Shown here piece after piece: positions 9,040 through 17,196 of a stretch of DNA of 64,000 bases (position 1 is the first letter of the stretch; each line of letters begins with the position of its first letter). Origin of the DNA: Kutzneria kofuensis (GTDB lineage: Bacteria; Actinomycetota; Actinomycetes; Mycobacteriales; Pseudonocardiaceae); the NCBI RefSeq assembly GCF_014203355.1, contig NZ_JACHIR010000001.1, forward strand, positions 4,776,038 through 4,840,037. The letters run 5' to 3'. Made by a program: the position numbers and the translations under genes. Under the pieces are notes generated by a model. The model did not search any database and was not told the origin of the DNA. It was given only the letters and a program-made list of their open reading frames with translations.

Positions 9040-10085
9040 GCGCGTCGCCGGCCCACCTGGACTACCTGTCGCAGATCAGTCGCCAGCTGGGCGTGACCGA
9101 TCCCGTCGAGGAGTACTACGCGCCGCTGGTCGGCAAGTGGTCCGCACTGCGGGACGAGGCCGACCGCTGGCGCAAGGCGGCCAAGGCCGCCGGCGAGGTC
9201 ACTGACACGCTGACCAAGTCGCTGGGCGGGCTGGACGCGTCGTGGCAGGGCAAGGACGCCGACTCGTTCATGGCGTACATGCAGTCCTACGGGCTGTCCG
9301 GCCATGACCTCGCCGATGCGATGAACGCCATGGCCGACGCCTTGGAGCAGACCGCCAACAGCGTCGAGCACCTCGTCGACCAACTCGGCGACACGCTGGC
9401 GGAGAGCGCCGACACGGTGTCCGAGGCGCTGTCCGTGCCGGTGCACGGGGAGAAGCGGGCCACCGAGCACCTGGACGACCAGCACGAGCCGACCAAGCAG
9501 CTGTTCGAGTCGGTACGGGACGTGCTGGAGGCGTTCACCAAGCTGTGCAGCGGTGTGCACGGCGGCGACGCCTTCTCCAAGATCACCGTGAAGCACCCGA
9601 TGCCGACCTCGAACTGGTCGTACGACTACGCCCCGCCGGCCCAGCCGCAGCCCGCCGCGGCGACCAGCCCGGCGGCCGCCGCCCCGGCCCACGCGGCGGC
9701 TTCAGCGGCGGGTGCCGCCCACGCCGCCGCGGGTGGCGGTCACGCGGGTGGTGGTGGCGGTGCCTCGATGCCGGCAGCGGCCGGGATCGCGCACGAGGCC
9801 GTGCAGGCGCCCGGCGCCGGCAATGTCGCCGGTGTCGCCGAGCCGACCGCCGCCGAGCACTTCACGCCCCCGCCCGCCAGCGCCCCGGCTGCTGCGGCGG
9901 CCGCGCAGGGCGGTGCGGCGCAAGGCAGCGGCGGCATGGGCATGATGGGCGGCATGGCCGGTGGTCAGAAGGGCCAGGGCGGCGAGGACCAGGAGCACAA
10001 GTCCAAGATCCGCCTCAGCGGCGATTTGCGGGACCTGCTCGGCAAGCCGGAGAAGACGGCGCCGACCGTCATCGGCGAGAACTGA
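9036..10085 (+). CDS. WXG100/EspB-like T7SS substrate with Gly/Met-rich tail
   Basis: 349 aa. Residues 1-150 form a helical hairpin domain with a W-x-G turn (LDASWQGKDADSF near residue 70), as in WXG100 and PPE-type substrates. Residues 200-300 are Ala/Pro/Gly low complexity. The end carries GMGMMGGMAGG, then GGEDQE, a short basic/hydrophobic segment and VIGEN. This tail has a counterpart in the 956-aa protein at 23466 (both have Met/Gly repeat, EDQE and a terminal V-x-GE). It is translated together with the EspC-like gene. It ends at a hairpin terminator shared with the convergent mycP. Confidence 0.8.
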   Translation: MSASPAHLDYLSQISRQLGVTDPVEEYYAPLVGKWSALRDEADRWRKAAKAAGEVTDTLTKSLGGLDASWQGKDADSFMAYMQSYGLSGHDLADAMNAMADALEQTANSVEHLVDQLGDTLAESADTVSEALSVPVHGEKRATEHLDDQHEPTKQLFESVRDVLEAFTKLCSGVHGGDAFSKITVKHPMPTSNWSYDYAPPAQPQPAAATSPAAAAPAHAAASAAGAAHAAAGGGHAGGGGGASMPAAAGIAHEAVQAPGAGNVAGVAEPTAAEHFTPPPASAPAAAAAAQGGAAQGSGGMGMMGGMAGGQKGQGGEDQEHKSKIRLSGDLRDLLGKPEKTAPTVIGEN

Positions 10086-10092
10086 CGCCAGC

Positions 10093-10127
10093 ACCGGCCC
10101 GGCACGGCTGTCCGTGCCGGGCCCGGT
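10093..10127. terminator. Bidirectional hairpin between WXG gene and mycP
   Basis: Arms of 12 bases (core CCCGGCACGG / CCGTGCCGGG) with loop CTGT, extended by ACC/GGT after a one-base bulge. It lies between two convergent gene ends. Confidence 0.65.
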
Positions 10128-10130
10128 TGC

Positions 10131-11594
10131 TCACATCCGCAGCCGCTGCGGAGCCGGCCGGTGGTTGCGCCGGGAGCGGCTCGTGGCGTGCACGACGAAC
10201 AGCGTGATCAGCAGCAGCGCGACGCCGATCAGCGTGCCGTACATGGCGAACATCATCGGCGACAGGCTTTTCGCCTCCGCCACACCGACATCGGACGGAA
10301 TCTGCACGGCCTTGGCGGTCGCCGGCGAGTTCGGCTCGCCCGGGACGACGGCGGTCAGTGCGGCGACGGGATCGATCATGCCGTAGCCGACCTGGTTGTT
10401 GCGGCCGGACGGCGTGCCCGGGTGCTGCGCGGTCATCTCGATCCGGTGCATCACCTGGTACGCGTTGAGGTTCGGGAACTGCTGCTTGACCAGCGCGGCC
10501 AGCCCGGCCACGTACGGGGCGGCGAAGCTGGTGCCCTGCAACGGTTGCGGCTTGCCGCCGACGATCTCCTGGTTGACCAGGCCGGTTCTGGAGCCGGGGT
10601 CGAGGCTGATGATCCCGGTGCCCGGCCCGGCGACGCTGACCCACGGGCCCCACATGGTGAAGTTGGCCGGCGCTCCCGCCGCTTGCCCGTTGTTGTCGGT
10701 GGCGATGGCGGCCACCGACAACACGTCCTCGGCGAACCAGGCCGGCGATTCGATCCACTTGGGCCGGTTCGGGTCGGGGGCGTCGTTCTGGGTGGTGCAG
10801 CCGGGGCCCTGGCTCAGGTTGCCGGCGGCGGCCACCAGCACGACCTTCTTGTCGGCCACGGCGTAGTGGATGGCCTGCTGCAGGATCTTCTGCGATTGCT
10901 GATCGGCGCCGCTCATGGTGGGCGAAAGGCAGGCCGACAGCGACATGTTGATCACGGTCGCGCCCCGCTGGACCGCGGTCAGGATGGCGTACGCGAGAGT
11001 GATGGAGTTGCCGGCGGGACGGTCGCTCTGGTCGGTCGGCGCCTTCACCGTGATCACCGAGCTGGACTGGCGGATCGGCAGGATGGTGGCCTTGGGGGCC
11101 ACGCCCTGGAAGCCCGAACCCAGGCTGGACGTGTCCGCGCCGATGATGCCGGCGACCTCGGTGCCGTGGCCGTCGCAGTCCTGCTGGTTCACGCCCGGGA
11201 CGTTCAGGTAGTCGGCCTCGGGCAGCAGGCGGCCGCTGAGCGCGTTGTGCGGGTTCACGCCGGTGTCGATCACAGCCACGGTCTGGCCGGCGCCGTTGGC
11301 GTACTGATGCGCCTCGTCCAGGCGCAGCCAGGTCTGGCCGTTGGGCACGTCCTTGATCGGCTGGCCGCCGCTGGACGTGATGCAGGCCTGTTTCTGGGTG
11401 AAAACCACGTTCCCGTTGGCGCTCTTGTCCACCGGCCCGTTGGCCGGCGGTCCGGTGTAGTTCAGCGCCGGCGGCATCCACGCGTCCGGGTCGGCGGCGG
11501 GGTTGGTGTCCTGCGCCAGCGCGGGGGCCAGGCCGGGGCCGAGCAGGGCGACGACGACCGTCGCCGCGAGCGCGGTTGTTCTGGTGATCCGCAT
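10131..11594 (-). CDS. mycP: Mycosin, membrane-anchored subtilisin-like protease of the T7SS
   Basis: 487 aa. MycP is the serine protease that stabilises the ESX complex and trims substrates. A signal peptide (residues 1-28) is followed by a subtilisin domain with triad D110 (AVIDTGVN), H143 (DGHGTEVAG) and S356 (GTSFAAPYVAG), and oxyanion N259 (AAAGNLS). A C-terminal transmembrane helix (about 450-472, MYGTLIGVALLLITLFVV) and basic tail follow. The start follows GAGGAAA, 7 bases after the eccD stop. Confidence 0.95.
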   Translation of the reverse strand: MRITRTTALAATVVVALLGPGLAPALAQDTNPAADPDAWMPPALNYTGPPANGPVDKSANGNVVFTQKQACITSSGGQPIKDVPNGQTWLRLDEAHQYANGAGQTVAVIDTGVNPHNALSGRLLPEADYLNVPGVNQQDCDGHGTEVAGIIGADTSSLGSGFQGVAPKATILPIRQSSSVITVKAPTDQSDRPAGNSITLAYAILTAVQRGATVINMSLSACLSPTMSGADQQSQKILQQAIHYAVADKKVVLVAAAGNLSQGPGCTTQNDAPDPNRPKWIESPAWFAEDVLSVAAIATDNNGQAAGAPANFTMWGPWVSVAGPGTGIISLDPGSRTGLVNQEIVGGKPQPLQGTSFAAPYVAGLAALVKQQFPNLNAYQVMHRIEMTAQHPGTPSGRNNQVGYGMIDPVAALTAVVPGEPNSPATAKAVQIPSDVGVAEAKSLSPMMFAMYGTLIGVALLLITLFVVHATSRSRRNHRPAPQRLRM

Positions 11595-11601
11595 GGTTTC
11601 C

Positions 11602-12999
11602 TCAGAGGTTCAGGTGGCGCAGCGTGCTGTAGAGGTCCATCACGGCCAGCGCCAGCGGCACCACCGCGGCGATGCAGATGGCCTCGAACACGTCGACGGA
11701 CCGGCGCAGCACCGGCGAGAACTTGCGGTTGGGGAAGGCGACACCGAGCACCAGCGCGGCCGCGCCGACCACGATCAGCGTGCCGAACACCCACAGCAGC
11801 CGGCCGAACGGGTCGGACAGCGCGATCCAGCCGGCCAGCACGCCCGCGCCGGCGACGATGCCGCTGGCCAGCAGGGCGACCGCCTGGCTGCCGTTGGCGT
11901 ACGTGCGCGAGCGCAGCAGCATCACCAGCGTGACGACGACGGCGAAGACCGGGCCCCACACGGTGCCGGAGGTGGCGGCGAGCACGGCGGCGATCGCGGT
12001 GGTCACGCCGGCGCCGATGATCATGCCGGTCATGTACTCGTGCGCGAGGCCGGCTCGCTTCTCGATCATGGTGTACTCGGGGAAGCCGCCGTCGTCCTTG
12101 AGGTCCTCGGCGTTGCCGGGCACGGTCGGCAGCGGCAGCTTGGCCAGCCGGATGGTGAAGCGCGGCAACCACGACAGCGCGACGAGCGACACCGCCGCCG
12201 CGCCGGCGGCGACACCGGCGATCGGCTGCGTGTCCAGCAGCGCGCCGACGAGGAAGGCCAGCCAGCCCAGGGTGGACGCGGTCGCGGCCGCGATGAACAC
12301 CGTCACGCCCGAGCCGACGAGCAGGATGCACGCCCAGGAAACGATCATCACGAGCAGGCAGGCCAACAACAGGCTCCACCGCGTGAGTTCGCCGGGAATC
12401 ACGTAGAGGCCGGCGACGAACGCCATCGGCAGACCACCGGCGGCGGCCACGATCACACCGGTCACCGGCACCTGGTAGACGCGGGTGAGCACGGCGCCGA
12501 CGGCGACGCTGGCGATCATGCCGACACCGGCGGCGATCGCGGCCACCAGGCCGTAACCGCCGGGCATCAGCGGACCGGCGAGCAGCACCGCCACCGCGGC
12601 GCCGATCAACGCGACCGTGCCGGCGACATGGCCGATCCGCCTTGCCGTCTCGGCGGTCCACGGCCGGAAACTGTCCGGATTGGACTCCGCGATGGCGTCG
12701 ACGACGTCGTCGTACAGCGGCGGCGGCGGATTCTCCGAGCGGCGGCGCAACTGCAGCAGGTCACCGTCGACGACGCCGAGCGAGGCCAGCGTCCGGCTGG
12801 CGTCCAGCGGGCTCTCGCCCAGCTTGGCCAGGCACCAGCCGCCGTGCCGCGCGCCGCCGTCCGGTTTGACCTCCTTGGCCATGTGCAACAGCATCGGCAT
12901 CAGGTCGGCAACCGCGACGTCGGACGGCAACGCGACGTCGATCCGTGTCTGCGGCGCGACCACCGTCACCCGGCTGAACACCGTCGTACCGGTCGCCAC
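11602..12999 (-). CDS. eccD: Type VII secretion integral membrane protein EccD
   Basis: 465 aa. Residues 1-90 form the ubiquitin-like (YukD) cytosolic domain (RVTVVAPQTRIDVALPSDV, then LGVVDGDLLQLR). About 11 hydrophobic helices follow, as expected for the EccD barrel around the ESX pore. The GTG start has GAGGGGG 5 bases upstream. It is divergent from eccC over a 200-base interval that contains a TAGTAT hexamer (near 13105) as a possible -10 box. Confidence 0.94.
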   Translation of the reverse strand: MATGTTVFSRVTVVAPQTRIDVALPSDVAVADLMPMLLHMAKEVKPDGGARHGGWCLAKLGESPLDASRTLASLGVVDGDLLQLRRRSENPPPPLYDDVVDAIAESNPDSFRPWTAETARRIGHVAGTVALIGAAVAVLLAGPLMPGGYGLVAAIAAGVGMIASVAVGAVLTRVYQVPVTGVIVAAAGGLPMAFVAGLYVIPGELTRWSLLLACLLVMIVSWACILLVGSGVTVFIAAATASTLGWLAFLVGALLDTQPIAGVAAGAAAVSLVALSWLPRFTIRLAKLPLPTVPGNAEDLKDDGGFPEYTMIEKRAGLAHEYMTGMIIGAGVTTAIAAVLAATSGTVWGPVFAVVVTLVMLLRSRTYANGSQAVALLASGIVAGAGVLAGWIALSDPFGRLLWVFGTLIVVGAAALVLGVAFPNRKFSPVLRRSVDVFEAICIAAVVPLALAVMDLYSTLRHLNL

Positions 13000-13199
13000 C
13001 TGGGCCCCCTCATCTTTCGGTCTCGTGTGGACTCACCACCACCGCGTGCAGCCGTTTCGCATCCGAACTCCGCGAACCGCCCGCGCGCCGTCGGTGGCCG
13101 CCCCTAGTATGGCCGCACCGGCACGGCCGGGAACGGCGGTTCCGGTGAAGACGTTCCAATGGGTTTCGATCCACCCCCGACCCGAAGAGGTGTGTCCCG

Positions 13200-16100
13200 G
13201 TGAGCACGCTCCAGTTCCGGCGTTCGCCGCGCCTAGCCGCGCCCCGGCCGCCCGGCGGTGAGGTGCACCTGGAGCCGCCACCGGAGCTGCCCCGGATCAT
13301 CCCCGGCAACATCGTGATGAAGGTGCTGCCGGTCGTCATGATCATCGCCTCGGTCGGCATGATGGGCTACATGTTCGCGGCGCCCGGCGCCAAGAACCCG
13401 CAGACGATCATGATGGGTGGCTTCTTCCTCATCTCCACGGTCGGCATGATGGCCGGCGGCGCGGGCGGCGGCCGCGGTGGCGGCCAGCGCAAGGCCGAGA
13501 TGAACGAGGACCGCAAGGACTACCTGCGCTACCTCGGCCAGATGCGGGAGCGCGCCCGGGAGGCGGCCGACGACCAGCGGGCCGCCCTGGAGTGGAACCA
13601 CCCGGACCCGCAGGCGCTGTGGTCGATGGCCACCACGCGACGGATGTGGGAACGCCGGCAGAGCGACCCCGACTTCGGGCACGTGCGCATCGCCCGCGGC
13701 TCGCAGCGGCTGGCCACCCGGCTGGTGCCGCCGCAGACCGGCCCGGTCGACGAGCTGGAGCCGATCGCCACCCTGGCGCTGCGCCGCTTCGTGCGCGCCC
13801 ACTCGATCGTGCCCGACCTGCCGACCATGATCACCATGCGTGGCTTCGCCGCGATCTCCCTGCTGGGCGAGCGGGAGCTGACCCGCGGCCTGGCCCGCGC
13901 CATGATCGGTCAGCTGGTCACCTTCCACTCGCCGGAGGACCTGCTGGTCGCGGTGGTCAGCGCCGGCCGCGCCAAGGCCGAGTGGGAATGGTGCAAGTGG
14001 CTGCCGCACGCCCAGCACCCGACCGAGGTCGACGGCATCGGCCAGCTGCGCCTGATGACCGGCTCGCTGCAGCAGGTCGAGGACTGGCTGCACGAGCAGA
14101 CCAAGGACCGCCAGCGGTTCCAGCGCAACGCCCCGCCGCTGACCGACCAGCCGCACATCCTGATCGTCATCGACGACGGCGAGGTGACCCGCGAGGAGCA
14201 GATCATCCTCGACGAGGGCCTGGTCGGCGTCACCCTGCTCGACCTGTCCGACTCGCTCGGCAACCTGGCCGCCCGCCGCGGCCTGCGGCTCGTCGTCGAG
14301 CCGGACCGGCTCGGCGCGCGCAGCAACGCGGGCGTGGAGTGGTTCGGCAAGCCCGACGGTCTCAGCGTGCCCGAGGCCGAGGCACTGGCCCGGCGGCTGT
14401 CGCCGTACCGGATCGGCGGCCAGGAGGCCACCGGCGCCGAGGACCAGCCGCTGCTCAACGCCAACCCGCCGATCCTGGAGCTGCTCGGCATCCCGGGCGA
14501 CCCGATGACGTTCGAGATCGCGCAGGCGTGGCGGCCGCGACCGAAGTCGGACCGGTACAAGATCCCGTTCGGCGTCGGCGAGTTCGGCCAGGCCGTCGAG
14601 CTGGACATCAAGGAGGCCGCCGAGGGCGGCATGGGGCCGCACGGCCTGTGCATCGGCGCCACCGGTTCCGGTAAGTCCGAGTTCCTCCGCACCCTGGTGC
14701 TCGGCCTGCTGGCCACCCACTCGTCCACCGCGCTCAACATGATCCTGGTGGACTTCAAGGGCGGTGCGACGTTCCTCGGCCTGGACGACGCGCCGCACGT
14801 GGCCGCGGTCATCACCAACCTGTCCGGCGACCTCACCCTCGTCGACCGCATGAAGGACGCGATCGCCGGCGAGGTGGCCCGCCGCCAGGAGGTCCTGGCC
14901 AAGGGCAACTACAAGAACGTCTGGGACTACGAGAGCGCCCGCGAGAAGGGCGCCGACCTCGACCCGCTGCCGGCCCTGTTCATCTGCATCGACGAGTTCT
15001 CCGAGATGCTGACGGCCAAGCCGGACTTCATCGACATCTTCCTCCAGATCGGCCGCGTCGGCCGGTCGCTGCAGATGCACATGCTGCTCGCCTCGCAGCG
15101 GCTGGAGGAGGGCAAGCTGCGCGGCCTGGACACCTACCTGTCCTACCGGATCGGTCTGAAGACCTTCTCCGCGTCCGAGTCCCGCGCGGTGCTGGGTGTG
15201 CCGGACGCCTACGAGCTGCCGCCCATCCCGGGTTCGGGTTACCTGGCGGTGCAGGGCGAGCCGATGACCCGGTTCAAGGCCGCCTACGTCTCCGGCCCGT
15301 ACCGGCCGGCCGGCATGATCGCCGGCCCGGCCACCCCCGTGGGCGTCAGCGCCGACCGCCGGCCCAAGTTCTTCGTGCCGGACTTCGTGGAGATCCCCAA
15401 GGAGCCGGAGAAGCCGCGCGAGGTCGTCAAGGAGAAGCCCAAGGACGAGGACAAGATCGAGCCCAGCGTGCTCGAGGTCATCGTCGGCCGGCTCAACGGC
15501 CAGGGCGCGCCGGCGCACCAGGTGTGGCTGCCGCCGCTGAACGAGCCGCAGTCGTTGGACATGCTGCTGCCGCCGCTGGCCGCGACGCCGGACCGGGGCA
15601 TCTTCCCGCAGGGCTACCAGGGTTACCTGCAGATCCCGCTGGGCCTGGTGGACAAGCCGTTCGAGCAGCGCCGCGACCCGTTCTGGGCCGACTTCTCCGG
15701 CGCGGCCGGTCACGGCGCGGTCGTCGGCGGCCCGCAGTCCGGCAAGTCGATGCTGCTGCGGACGTTGATCATGTCCATGTCGGTGACGCACACGCCGGAG
15801 GAGGTCCAGTTCTACTGCCTGGACCTGGGCGGCGGCACGCTCGCGCCGCTGGAGGCGCTGCCGCACGTCGGCGGCGTGGCCAGCCGGCTGGAGCCGGACA
15901 AGGCCCGCCGCATGGTGGCCGAGCTGACCGGCCTGATCGCCGACCGGGAGCAGCGGTTCCGCGCCGCCGGCATCGACGGCATGGTCGAGTTCCGCAACCG
16001 CAAGCGCCGCGGCGAGATGAAGGACGACCCCTACGGCGACGTCTTCGTGATCATCGACGGCTGGCTGAACTTCCGGCAGGAGTTCGAGGCGCTGGAGCAG

Positions 16101-17195
16101 TCCATCCTCAACCTGGCGGCGCAGGGTCTGTCCTTCGGCATCCACGTGGTCATCTCGGCCAACCGGTGGGCGGAGATCCGGCCCGCGGTCAAGGACCTCA
16201 TGGGCACCCGGTTCGAGCTGCGCCTCGGAGACCCCAGCGAGTCCGAGTTCGACCGCAAGGTCGCCGTGAACGTGCCGGTCGGCCGGCCGGGTCGCGGCCT
16301 GACCCCGGACCGGCTGCACTTCCTGACCGCGTTGCCGCGCATCGACTCCTCGTCCAACGTGGGCGACGTCGGCGCCGGCGTGCAGGACGCCATCGGCAAG
16401 ATCACGGCCGCCTGGCGCGGCCCGGTCGCGCCGCAGGTCCGGCTGCTGCCCGAGATGCTGCCGTACGAGCAGCTGCCGACGCAGCAACAGCAGCGCAACC
16501 CGCACCTGGTGCCGATCGGCGTCAACGAGGACGGCCTCGCGCCGGTGTTCCTCGACTTCGACAACGACTCGCACTTCTACGCCTTCGCCGAGGGCGAGTC
16601 CGGCAAGACGAACCTGCTGCGCACCATCGTGCGGGGCATCATGACCCGGTACACCACCAGCGAGGCGGTCATCCTGCTGGTCGACTACCGGCGGACGATG
16701 CTCGGCTTCATCGACACCGACCACCTGCTCAGCTACGTGGTGTCGGCCAACCAGCTCGGCGACACCATCAACGACGTCAAGAACTCGCTCAAGGGCCGGC
16801 TGCCCGGCCCGGACGTCACGCAGGAGCAGCTCAAGGCCCGGTCCTGGTGGAAGGGGCCGGAGGTGTTCGTCGTGGTCGACGACTACGACCTGGTGGCGAC
16901 CCAGAGCGGCAACCCGCTGCAGCCGCTGGCCGAGTTCCTGCCGCAGGCCAAGGACGTCGGCCTGCACATGATCCTGGCCCGCCGCTCCGGCGGCGCCAGC
17001 CGGGCGCTGTTCGACCCGGTGATCGGCAAGCTGCGCGAGATCGCCGCGCCCGGCATGGTGATGAGCTGCAGCAAGGACGAGGGCGTGCTGATCGGCACGT
17101 ACAAGCCGACGATCCTGCCGCCGGGCCGGGGCGTGATCGTCACCCGCAAGCTCGGCCAGCAGCTGATGCAGACCGCGTGGCTGCCGGGCGAGTGA
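13200..17195 (+). CDS. eccC: Type VII secretion protein EccC (fused EccCa/EccCb, three ATPase domains)
   Basis: 1331 aa FtsK/SpoIIIE-type motor that recognises and powers export of ESX substrates. Two membrane helices lie at about residues 38-85. Three ATPase modules carry Walker A sites at residues 486-493 (GATGSGKS), 844-850 (GPQSGKS) and 1132-1137 (GESGKT); Walker B-like strands are FICIDEFSEML, VFVIIDGWL and VFVVVDDYDL. All three P-loops keep Lys and Ser/Thr. The GTG start follows AGAGG at good spacing. A single chain, as in ESX-4-type systems rather than the split EccCa/EccCb of ESX-1. Confidence 0.97.
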   Translation: MSTLQFRRSPRLAAPRPPGGEVHLEPPPELPRIIPGNIVMKVLPVVMIIASVGMMGYMFAAPGAKNPQTIMMGGFFLISTVGMMAGGAGGGRGGGQRKAEMNEDRKDYLRYLGQMRERAREAADDQRAALEWNHPDPQALWSMATTRRMWERRQSDPDFGHVRIARGSQRLATRLVPPQTGPVDELEPIATLALRRFVRAHSIVPDLPTMITMRGFAAISLLGERELTRGLARAMIGQLVTFHSPEDLLVAVVSAGRAKAEWEWCKWLPHAQHPTEVDGIGQLRLMTGSLQQVEDWLHEQTKDRQRFQRNAPPLTDQPHILIVIDDGEVTREEQIILDEGLVGVTLLDLSDSLGNLAARRGLRLVVEPDRLGARSNAGVEWFGKPDGLSVPEAEALARRLSPYRIGGQEATGAEDQPLLNANPPILELLGIPGDPMTFEIAQAWRPRPKSDRYKIPFGVGEFGQAVELDIKEAAEGGMGPHGLCIGATGSGKSEFLRTLVLGLLATHSSTALNMILVDFKGGATFLGLDDAPHVAAVITNLSGDLTLVDRMKDAIAGEVARRQEVLAKGNYKNVWDYESAREKGADLDPLPALFICIDEFSEMLTAKPDFIDIFLQIGRVGRSLQMHMLLASQRLEEGKLRGLDTYLSYRIGLKTFSASESRAVLGVPDAYELPPIPGSGYLAVQGEPMTRFKAAYVSGPYRPAGMIAGPATPVGVSADRRPKFFVPDFVEIPKEPEKPREVVKEKPKDEDKIEPSVLEVIVGRLNGQGAPAHQVWLPPLNEPQSLDMLLPPLAATPDRGIFPQGYQGYLQIPLGLVDKPFEQRRDPFWADFSGAAGHGAVVGGPQSGKSMLLRTLIMSMSVTHTPEEVQFYCLDLGGGTLAPLEALPHVGGVASRLEPDKARRMVAELTGLIADREQRFRAAGIDGMVEFRNRKRRGEMKDDPYGDVFVIIDGWLNFRQEFEALEQSILNLAAQGLSFGIHVVISANRWAEIRPAVKDLMGTRFELRLGDPSESEFDRKVAVNVPVGRPGRGLTPDRLHFLTALPRIDSSSNVGDVGAGVQDAIGKITAAWRGPVAPQVRLLPEMLPYEQLPTQQQQRNPHLVPIGVNEDGLAPVFLDFDNDSHFYAFAEGESGKTNLLRTIVRGIMTRYTTSEAVILLVDYRRTMLGFIDTDHLLSYVVSANQLGDTINDVKNSLKGRLPGPDVTQEQLKARSWWKGPEVFVVVDDYDLVATQSGNPLQPLAEFLPQAKDVGLHMILARRSGGASRALFDPVIGKLREIAAPGMVMSCSKDEGVLIGTYKPTILPPGRGVIVTRKLGQQLMQTAWLPGE

Positions 17196-17196
17196 G

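Noticed and set aside
13100-13160. GGGAACGGCGGTTCC near eccC as another copy of the shared ECF promoter
   Set aside because: It lacks the CGGGGTGG context of the two identical 14-mers and reads as a short imperfect palindrome.
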